Source of the DNA: Acidobacteriaceae bacterium
GTDB lineage: Bacteria > Acidobacteriota > Terriglobia > Terriglobales > Acidobacteriaceae
Length of the DNA stretch: 7,023 nucleotides
Direction: 5' to 3'
NCBI GenBank assembly: GCA_027311125.1
Contig: DAICZO010000103.1
Coordinates: forward strand, 1 to 7,023
Part shown: in pieces, positions 1 through 6,300 of the stretch
Layout of the letters: every line of letters begins with the position of its first letter
Position numbering within the stretch: the first letter of the stretch is position 1
Translations under genes and position numbers: made by a program
The notes under the pieces: model-generated
What the model was told of the DNA's origin: nothing
The model's database searches: none
The model's input: the letters and a program-made list of their open reading frames with translations, nothing else

Positions 1-507
1 GGCCGGACGGTGGACTTCAAGAATGCCGTGCTGATTATGACGTCGAACGTTGGCGCTGCGCAGTTGTCGACGGCGTGGGCGGAAGGCGAGGATGGATTCG
101 AAGAGGCCAAGGGTCGCGTGATGGAGCAGTTACGGCAGCAATTTCGTCCGGAGTTTTTGAACCGCGTGGATGACATTGTGGTTTTCCATGCGCTGAGCGA
201 AGTGCAGTTGACGCACATTATCGATCTGCGGTTGAAGGATCTGGAGAATCTGCTGGCGGACCGGAAGATTACGCTGGAGCTGACGGAAGGGGCGCGGAAG
301 GCGATCTTTACGGCAGGCTATGACCGGGCGTATGGCGCGCGGCCGTTGAAGCGGGCGATCCAGCGGATGGTGCATGATAAGCTGGCGGTGAAGATCCTGG
401 ACGGGTCGATACTGCATGGCGACCATGTGGTGGTCACAGCGGCCAAGGGCGGCGGACTGACATTCGAGGTGACCGAACGGAGTCCGGTGGTGGAGGCAGC
501 GGTGTAA
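1..507 (+). CDS. clpB: ATP-dependent disaggregase ClpB, C-terminal part (5' end outside window)
   Basis: This is the last 168 residues of a Hsp100/AAA+ unfoldase; the frame is already open at base 1 (Gly-Arg-Thr before Val-Asp-Phe-Lys-Asn), so the GTG at base 10 is an internal codon and not a start. Visible hallmarks of the second AAA+ domain are the strand ending in MTSN (sensor 1 Asn), the FRPEFLNRVDD segment that carries the arginine finger, and YGARPLKRAIQ, the sensor 2 motif of the small C-terminal subdomain. ClpB family members are cytoplasmic hexamers of about 860 residues that thread aggregated proteins through a central pore together with DnaK/DnaJ/GrpE. The GYDRAYGARPLKRAIQR context and the C-terminal layout favour ClpB over ClpC or ClpA, but the distinguishing N-terminal and middle domains are not in the window and TSNVGA also occurs in ClpC. 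The gene ends in TAA and is followed 30 bp later by a strong terminator, so it is the last gene of its transcript. Confidence 0.87.
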   Translation, partial: GRTVDFKNAVLIMTSNVGAAQLSTAWAEGEDGFEEAKGRVMEQLRQQFRPEFLNRVDDIVVFHALSEVQLTHIIDLRLKDLENLLADRKITLELTEGARKAIFTAGYDRAYGARPLKRAIQRMVHDKLAVKILDGSILHGDHVVVTAAKGGGLTFEVTERSPVVEAAV

Positions 508-537
508 ACGCACCCTACTGCGTGCCGAGTTGCGACG

Positions 538-581
538 ATACCCATGCGTTTGCGGACGATTGCAAGCGCATGGGTATTTTT
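538..581 (+). terminator. Rho-independent terminator after clpB
   Basis: The arm at 538-553 (ATACCCATGCGTTTGC) pairs with 562-577 (GCAAGCGCATGGGTAT) over 16 bp with a single G-U pair. The loop is 8 nt (554-561) and the stem runs into five T at 577-581. There is no T-rich tail on the other strand, so it works for plus-strand transcription, closing the clpB transcript before the next gene. Confidence 0.93.
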
Positions 582-625
582 GCGTGGGATGGGTGGGGTC
601 GCGGAGGGATGACATTTGCTGACCG

Positions 626-631
626 TATACT
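626..631 (+). promoter_or_regulatory. -10-like hexamer close to the oxidoreductase start codon
   Basis: TATACT matches the sigma70 -10 consensus at 5 of 6 positions and lies 9 nt before the ATG at 641. It follows the clpB terminator, where a new promoter is expected. No convincing -35 element or extended -10 TGn is visible. A start about 7 nt downstream would place the mRNA end at about 638-641, at or next to the start codon. The only purine-rich stretch near the ATG (AGGG, 637-640) touches it directly and is too close for a normal Shine-Dalgarno site. Confidence 0.4.
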
Positions 632-640
632 CATGCAGGG

Positions 641-2335
641 ATGTCACGACGAGCGATCATCATAGGGGCTGGACCGGCGGGGTTGACTGCGGCGCTGGAG
701 CTGGTGAGGCGGACGGATGTAGTGCCGATTGTGCTGGAGGCGAGCGAAGAGATTGGTGGTATCTCGCGGACGATCAAGTACAAGGGCAACCGGATGGATA
801 TTGGGGGGCACCGTTTTTTCTCCAAGAGCGACCGCGTGATGCAGTGGTGGGCGGACCTGATGCCACCTGAGGTTGATGGCCTGGGTGCGATGGCGGAGAT
901 CAGCTACCAGGGCAGGACGCGCGTGGTGGCGGTACCGGCGCATCTGCAGGAAGAGCCGGTGCTGCGTGGGGTAGGGCCTATTGTGCCGGTTGTGGGAGAC
1001 GCGGATGAGGACGAAGGGCAGGTGGGTGGGGAGGAGACGGTGGCTGCGGAGGTGGTGGTGACGGCCTTGCCTGCCGATGCTGATCTGGTGATGTTGATTC
1101 GTCCGCGCAAAAGCCGGATTTATTACCTGCGGAAGTTTTTCGATTATCCGATTACGCTGACGGCGACTACGCTGGGGAACCTGGGCGTGGTGCGGACGGT
1201 GAAGGTGGGGACGAGTTATCTGGTGTCGCGGGTGAAGCAGATTGCGCCGGAGAAGAGCCTGGAAGATTTTCTGATTAACCGGTTTGGGCGGCAGTTGTAT
1301 CTGACGTTCTTCAAGAGCTACACGGAGAAGGTGTGGGGGACGCCGTGCGAGGAGATCTCGGCGGAGTGGGGGGCGCAGCGCATCAAGGGGTTAAGCCTGA
1401 CGACGGCGGTGAAGCACTTTGTGAGGAAGGCTCTGCGACTGCGGCGTGGAAGCGGGCAGGATGTGGCGCAGAAGGGTACGGACACGAGTCTGATTGAGCG
1501 GTTTCTGTATCCGAAGTTTGGGCCGGGACAACTGTGGGAGCATGTTGCGGAGTTGGTGACGGCAGGTGGCGGCGCGATCCACATGGGCTGGAAGGTGGAC
1601 AGGATTCATTGCGACGGACAGCGGGTGGTGTCGATCGATGCGGTCAACGTCGCAGTGGAGAGACAGACGTTTGCGGGGGAGTATTTTGTCTCCACGATGC
1701 CGATGCGGGAGTTGGTGGAGGCGATGGATGCGCCGGTGCCGGAGCAGGTTCGCGAGGTGAGCGCAGGGCTGCAGTATCGGGACTTTATTACGGTGGGACT
1801 GCTGGTGGACCGGCTGAAGGTACAGGAGCCGGATGGTGGATTGCTGCGCGATACGTGGATCTATGTGCAGGAGCCGGATGTGTTACTGGGACGGTTACAG
1901 ATCTTCAATAACTGGAGTCCTTACCTGGTGGCTGACCCGGCGAAGGTGTGGATTGGGCTGGAGTATTTCTGCTATGACACGGATGATTTGTGGAAGATGG
2001 CGGACGATGAGTTGCAGCGGTTTGCGATTGCGGAGCTGGCGAAGATCGGGATTGTGAAGCCGGAGGATGTGCGGGATGGGCATGTGGTGCGAGTGCCGAA
2101 GACGTATCCGGCATACTTTGGAACGTATGACCGGTTCGAGGAGCTGAGAGCGTTTACGGATGGATTTGAGAACCTGTTTCTGGTGGGGCGGAATGGGATG
2201 CACAAGTACAACAACCAGGACCACAGCAGGTTGACCGCGATGACGGTGGTGGATGGGATTGTGGCTGGACGGGTGGATAAGGCCGCGGTGTGGGGGATCA
2301 ATACGGAGCAGGAGTACCACGAGGTGAAGAAGTAG
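641..2335 (+). CDS. FAD-dependent oxidoreductase, amine-oxidase/protoporphyrinogen-oxidase-like
   Basis: A complete 564-residue flavoprotein. The N-terminus shows a Rossmann dinucleotide-binding motif GAGPAG (residues 9-14), an acidic residue after the second strand (VLEAS, E33), then EIGGISRT (37-44) and DIGGHRFFSKSD (53-64), typical of the NAD_binding_8/amino-oxidase superfamily (COG1232-like). Further family blocks are RKSRIYYLRKFFDYP (156-170), the TFFKSYTEKVWG and EISAEWGAQRIKGLSL region, and the C-terminal FAD-contacting VGRNGMHKYNNQDHSR (from about 515). Relatives are cytoplasmic, related to UDP-galactopyranose mutase and protoporphyrinogen oxidase, and often sit near polysaccharide genes; the substrate is generally not known, and no such genes or heme genes are present here. 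The ATG at 641 is the only plausible start, because an in-frame TGA lies at 620-622. An acidic, low-complexity stretch at about residues 98-147 looks longer than usual for the family. The gene is 133 bp after clpB, behind a terminator, so it is probably independently transcribed. Confidence 0.88.
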   Translation: MSRRAIIIGAGPAGLTAALELVRRTDVVPIVLEASEEIGGISRTIKYKGNRMDIGGHRFFSKSDRVMQWWADLMPPEVDGLGAMAEISYQGRTRVVAVPAHLQEEPVLRGVGPIVPVVGDADEDEGQVGGEETVAAEVVVTALPADADLVMLIRPRKSRIYYLRKFFDYPITLTATTLGNLGVVRTVKVGTSYLVSRVKQIAPEKSLEDFLINRFGRQLYLTFFKSYTEKVWGTPCEEISAEWGAQRIKGLSLTTAVKHFVRKALRLRRGSGQDVAQKGTDTSLIERFLYPKFGPGQLWEHVAELVTAGGGAIHMGWKVDRIHCDGQRVVSIDAVNVAVERQTFAGEYFVSTMPMRELVEAMDAPVPEQVREVSAGLQYRDFITVGLLVDRLKVQEPDGGLLRDTWIYVQEPDVLLGRLQIFNNWSPYLVADPAKVWIGLEYFCYDTDDLWKMADDELQRFAIAELAKIGIVKPEDVRDGHVVRVPKTYPAYFGTYDRFEELRAFTDGFENLFLVGRNGMHKYNNQDHSRLTAMTVVDGIVAGRVDKAAVWGINTEQEYHEVKK

Positions 2336-2456
2336 CCTGGGGGCAGAGGAACCATGAGGATTACCCCGGGTGCGGGCAAGAGCGTAGTCAATGGAGTGTG
2401 AATCGCGGTAGGCTTGCGCGGTACTGTGCACTGCTGTTGACTGGCGGGGGAACGTT
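2336..2456 (+). other. Intergenic gap, oxidoreductase to small membrane protein
   Basis: This 121-bp gap has no convincing terminator or promoter. CCTGGGG (2336-2342) could pair with CCCCGGG (2364-2370) over 7 bp with one G-U, but there is a 21-nt loop and no T-run. A 15-codon frame, ATG at 2354 to TGA at 2399-2401, has AGAGG 4 nt before it; whether it is translated is unknown. With no terminator visible, genes 641-2335 and 2457-2873 may share a transcript. Confidence 0.35.
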
Positions 2457-2873
2457 ATGGAATCGCCGTTGAAGAAGGCCTTGCTGGGCGGGTTTGTGGT
2501 GGTGGTGGTGGTGCTGACGGTGTATCGCGAGCGGTTGTTTGTGCGCGATCCGGTGGCTCGGGTGGAGCGGAATGGGATACAGGAGAGCGACGTTCGCGTG
2601 TATGTGAACTCGTACAACGACATTCTGGTGGAGTATCCGGAGGCGGACCGGCGCTATCTGGTGCAGTCGATCCATGGGGTACCGGGGGTGCCGGGGGTGC
2701 CGTTGCACCTGGGCTGCCTGCGTGGGCTGGCCTGCCTGACGGAGCGGGACTATGCCCCGGTGTTACCGCTGGCGGGCAAGGGGTACGAGCCGGATGTGGT
2801 GATGACGAGTGCGTATGTGTCGTTTGATGATGGAGCGGGTGCGCCGGTACGGGTGGAGTTGCATCGGCGCTGA
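2457..2873 (+). CDS. Small single-pass membrane-anchored protein, function unknown
   Basis: I do not recognise this 138-residue protein. It begins with a short positively charged stretch (lysines 6 and 7), followed by a hydrophobic segment at about residues 8-22 that includes six consecutive valines (14-19). This fits an uncleaved N-terminal anchor with the remaining ~115 residues in the periplasm; no lipobox or clear signal peptidase site is seen. The soluble part has a Gly-Val-Pro triplet repeat (74-82) and two cysteines in GCLRGLAC (86 and 93 by my count), which could form a disulfide. The ATG at 2457 is chosen because GGGGGA at 2446-2451 gives a Shine-Dalgarno-like site 5 nt upstream and because it places the hydrophobic anchor at the N-terminus. 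G-ending codon use matches the upstream gene. It could be cotranscribed with the oxidoreductase 121 bp upstream. The stop codon is 2 bp from the end of the convergent gene. Confidence 0.72.
   Translation: MESPLKKALLGGFVVVVVVLTVYRERLFVRDPVARVERNGIQESDVRVYVNSYNDILVEYPEADRRYLVQSIHGVPGVPGVPLHLGCLRGLACLTERDYAPVLPLAGKGYEPDVVMTSAYVSFDDGAGAPVRVELHRR
2496..2513 (+). repeat. (GTG)6 trinucleotide run inside the membrane anchor
   Basis: Six consecutive GTG codons encode valines 14-19 of the small membrane protein. A change in repeat number would keep the frame and lengthen or shorten the membrane segment by one residue per unit. Confidence 0.9.
2676..2702 (+). repeat. Three tandem 9-bp units encoding Gly-Val-Pro
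   Basis: GGGGTACCG (2676-2684) is followed by two identical copies of GGGGTGCCG (2685-2693 and 2694-2702). They encode GVPGVPGVP, residues 74-82 of the small membrane protein. The identical second and third units suggest a recent in-frame duplication. Confidence 0.9.
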
Positions 2874-2875
2874 GG

Positions 2876-3226
2876 CTAGTCTGCCATGGTTCCCTGATGG
2901 AACTGAATCTGCCAACGCTGATCGCGATAGATCCACAAGGACGAGCGATGGGAGCGGGCGGCGTTGGTAGCGGCGTGGTAGGTGGCGAGGGCTACGTCGG
3001 GGGCGAGCAGAGTGATATTGAAGAACGTGATGGTGGCTGGACGGGCTGAGCTGTTGAGGAGGAGTTCGATGGTTTGCTGGCGGTCGAGGATGCGGCCGGA
3101 GCAGCAGAACTCGCGGTAGTTGTCGGCAAAGAGGGGTGCGAGCACGGAGCGGTCGGGCTCGCGGTCGGGGTGGAGGAGCCGTTCTTCGAGAGCATAAAGA
3201 TATTCCTGCAGCTCGGCAGATGTCAT
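2876..3226 (-). CDS. DUF4440 / NTF2-like (SnoaL-like fold) small protein
   Basis: A complete 116-residue protein with the layout of DUF4440 proteins of the NTF2-like superfamily: an N-terminal helix with LEERLL (13-18), a segment LAPLFADNYREF (29-40), a turn SGRILDRQQTI (43-53), then strands ITFFNITLLAPDVALATYHA (66-85) and the end SSLWIYRDQRWQIQFHQGT (96-113). Such proteins are usually cytoplasmic cone-shaped alpha+beta domains; some are enzymes, many only bind ligands, and no specific activity can be given. The frame is open upstream to a TTG at 3274, but that lies inside the receptor's terminator hairpin, so the ATG at 3226, directly before MTSAELQEYL, is the better start. Two adjacent cysteines (41-42) stand where relatives I recall usually have small residues; that comparison is from memory. 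It is transcribed in the same direction as the receptor but after its terminator, and ends 2 bp from the convergent gene. Confidence 0.82.
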   Translation of the reverse strand: MTSAELQEYLYALEERLLHPDREPDRSVLAPLFADNYREFCCSGRILDRQQTIELLLNSSARPATITFFNITLLAPDVALATYHAATNAARSHRSSLWIYRDQRWQIQFHQGTMAD

Positions 3227-3232
3227 AGGAAC

Positions 3233-3238
3233 ATTATC
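3233..3238 (-). promoter_or_regulatory. -10-like hexamer directly before the DUF4440 gene
   Basis: On the minus strand GATAAT matches 5 of 6 positions of the -10 consensus and ends 6 nt before the ATG at 3226, so transcription would begin at or next to the start codon. No recognisable -35 is present 16-18 nt further upstream, where the receptor terminator lies. A weak GGAAG (3238-3242) sits 11 nt from the ATG, rather far for a ribosome binding site. Confidence 0.35.
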
Positions 3239-3251
3239 TTCCAGATGAGGT

Positions 3252-3286
3252 AAAAATGGCTGCCCCTTGTGCAAGGGGCAGCCATT
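3252..3286 (-). terminator. Rho-independent terminator of the TonB-dependent receptor gene
   Basis: A perfect inverted repeat has arms AATGGCTGCCCCTT (3255-3268) and AAGGGGCAGCCATT (3273-3286) around GTGC. Read on the minus strand, the 14-bp GC-rich stem is followed by five T (the A-run at 3252-3256, whose last bases overlap the arm). It begins 25 bp after the receptor stop codon. On the plus strand the tail ATTCGTTT is only weakly T-rich, so it may also slow plus-strand transcripts arriving from 2873, but poorly. Confidence 0.93.
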
Positions 3287-3311
3287 CGTTTGAGTGGAGC
3301 TGGTGGATGGG

Positions 3312-6300
3312 TTAGAACGTTACCTTGCCGGCAAGCTGGAAGATACGAGCTGGCTGGGCTGAGGTCGCGTAACCGAATTGGCTGGAGTTGAGGTTGGTGG
3401 TAAAGCCGTTGAAGCTGGGGTGGTTGAAGACGTTGAAGGCCTCCAGGCGGATGTTGAAGTCGATGCGATCGTATACCGGGAAGGTGCGGGTAACGGCTGC
3501 ATCGACGTCGTAGTAGGCCGGCTGACGGAAGGCGTTGCGGCCCAGATTTCCGAAGGTACCGGTGGGGTTGGAGGCGAAGGCACCGGCGGATTTTGCCGAG
3601 AGATACTGGCGGTTTCCGGTGGCGAGCTGGGTGATCTTCTGGTGGGAGTAAACCGCCGTGGGATTGACCAGGTTGGGACGGTCGAGACCAACACCGTTGA
3701 GGGAGTTGTCCGCGCCGGTGGTGACGTTGAGAGGCGCGCCGCTGAGGATACGAACGAGGGGAGCAAGCTGCCAATCGTTGACGATGGCGCGTGCATACCC
3801 AGGCAGGCTGGTGAAGTGGCTCTGAGCGACGAAGGTGGTGTTGAAGATATGACGGATGTCATACCCGCAATTAGCACGATCGGCGCGCTTGTTGTAGGGG
3901 TTCTCGTATACACCATTGGTGACGTCGCCGTTGGCATCGGCAGGGCTGATGCAATGCGACCAGGTGTAGTTGGCGAGGAAGCTGAAGTTGTGCGACATGC
4001 GATGCTGCACGGCAGCGATGACACCGTGATAGGTGGAGTTGGCGCCATCGTCGAGCAGGGTCATCTGGTAGTTGTAGTACGCACCCTGAGTGGGGTTCTC
4101 GAGAACCAGACGGGTACGAACTGCGGTGTTCTTGGTGGAGGAGCAAGGCGAGCCGGCAGCAGGCAGGCCAGTGGTTGGGGTGAGGACACCGCAGGAGCCG
4201 GTCGCTCCGTTCGAGGTGCCGGGGATGTAGACGGCAGGATTGAACGAGGTACCTACCCAGAGGTGGGAGTTCTTGTTGCCGAGGTAGTTGAGAGAGAAGT
4301 TCCAGCCGCTGCCGAGGTCCTGCTGGACACTGGCGGTCCACTGGTTGACGGTTGGAGCATGGAGGTTCTGGGGGATGATGATGTAGAGCGAACCCAGCGG
4401 AAAGGGCGAGGTTGCGTTGGGTGGGAAGACGCCTGGGAAGGGGTTGCCACCAGGGTAGTTGCTGTAAGGGTTAGCGAAGCTGATCTGGCCAGTCTGGTCG
4501 ATTTCGTTGACGACGGGCGGGTTGGAGGTGATGCGCTGGATGGCGAAGAGGCCCGGGGTGTCATACATGATGGCTCCACCGAAGCGAATGACGGTTTTGC
4601 CGGTGCCGAAGGGATCGTATGTGAGACCAACGCGGGGCGAGAAGTTGCGGGGGCTGTTGTTGGCGAAGGCCTTGGAGACGCCGGGATCGCCGTAGAAGAA
4701 GGAGCCAGCGGGCGCGTTGGGGAACGTGGTGCTCTTCTCCCCTGCGTCGAAGGCTGCCTGGTTAAAGATGCTGCCACGGCCCTTCTGGTCAATTGGGACG
4801 AAGTAGGGTTCGTAACGGAGGCCAGCGCTGACGGTGAGCCGCTGGGTGGCGTGCCAGGTGTCCTGAGCGTAGACGCTGAAGATGTTCTGGCGGTAGTTGG
4901 TGACCTGAGCGCGGCTCTGGCTGAAGGCGTTCTGCTGACCGGTGATGAAGTCGAGGAGTGGCTCGCCGACGTTCTTGTTGTTGATACCGCTGAGACCACC
5001 GCTGAAGGAGAACGAACCGTTCTGGAGGTATCCGGCGTTGGTGTTGTCCCCGGTGCGGATGAACTCGACACCGGCGGCGATCTGGTGCTTGCCGCGGAGG
5101 TAGTCGACGTCGTCGGAGAAGTCTTCGGTATTGGTGTTGAAGTAGCCTGGCGAGCAGGTTCCGCAACCGATGTTGAAGCCGTTGCTGACGGTGAGGCGGA
5201 AGTCAGCCGCGACGTAAGGGTAGAAGTTGACACCGACTGCGGTGGCGTTGATGCCGCCAGCGGTGGGTCCACGATTGTCGCGGCGACGTGCATAGGTGCC
5301 GTGGAAGGTGTTTACGATTCTGGGCGACACGATGTAGGTGTGGCCGAGGGTGTAGTTCATGACGCGCTCGTCGTTACCGGCTGTGGTGGTGACGAGCAGG
5401 TTAGTAGGATCGTAGAACGCAGGCTGCTTGTAGTTGGTGACGAACGCACGGAAGAAGATCGACTGCTTGGCGTTCATGGTGTAATCAACGCGACCGACGA
5501 ACTGGTTTTCGCTGTTGATGGCAGGCAGAGCGACCTGGGTGAGACCGGAGACGGGATCAGCCTGGGCAATGGGGAGCAGCTTGGTGAGGTTGACCGCCTG
5601 CTGGCTGATGCTGCTGGGAGCAACCTTGCGGGTGGCGGTGATGTTGGCGCCGGATGCCGGGTCAGTGAGGGCGTATGGCAGGCCGGTGGAGGGGTTGATG
5701 CCGGTGCTGATCTTGGACTGAGCGCAACTGCCGGTGGTGGGTTCCTGGCTGAAGTCGCCGGAGATCTCCGCGAGGGTGGGCAAGCAGGCAGAGGCTGCGT
5801 TGGTCGCCTGGCTCTCGCGAGTGCCCTGATAACCGCCGAAGAAGAAGAGCTTATCGGTCAGGATCTTGCCACCGAGGGTTCCACCGAACTGGTTACGGTG
5901 AAGGGTGTCCTTCTTGGTGGAGAAGAAGTTGGTGGCGTTGAGGTAGTTGTTGCGGAGGAACTCAAATGCGGTTCCATGCCACTGGTTGGTGCCGGAGTTG
6001 GTGACGACGTTGACGAGAGCACCGGGGTGGACACCGTTGCGGGCAGGAAGCGAGTTGGATTCGACGGAGAACTCGCGGAGAGCGTCGGGGAAGGGGTAGG
6101 GGAGGTTGACGTTGGTGAAGGTGTCAACGTTGGTACCGCCGTCGAGGACGTAGTTGTTGTAATTGCCCTGGCTGCCGGCGACCGCGATGGCGGTGGAGCT
6201 GGCGTAGTTCTTGGAGCCGATCATGTCGTTGCCGGGTGCGTTGACGGCACCACCGGAGATGAGGATGAGCTGGGTGGCCTGACGACCGTTGAGGGGAAGC

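Noticed and set aside
10..12. GTG as a start codon for the ClpB fragment
   Set aside because: The frame is open through base 1 and the preceding codons (Gly-Arg-Thr) fit the conserved ClpB sequence before Val-Asp-Phe, so the gene continues beyond the window.
616..870. Alternative plus-strand frame beginning at TTG 616
   Set aside because: It overlaps the oxidoreductase start in another frame, has no family features, and lies over the coding sequence of the dinucleotide-binding motif.
2336..2370. Terminator after the oxidoreductase
   Set aside because: The possible 7-bp stem has a 21-nt loop and no T-run, so it does not meet the form of an intrinsic terminator.
1895..2623. A 242-codon minus-strand frame across the oxidoreductase end and the small membrane protein
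   Set aside because: It crosses two plus-strand genes and their gap, is rich in Arg, His, Pro and Thr as expected for antisense of GC-rich genes, and shows no domain.
4253..5293. A 346-codon minus-strand frame within the receptor, Ser/Thr/Pro/Ala-rich
   Set aside because: It is a shifted-frame shadow of the receptor on the same strand; its composition reflects frame-shifted reading and not a mucin-like protein.
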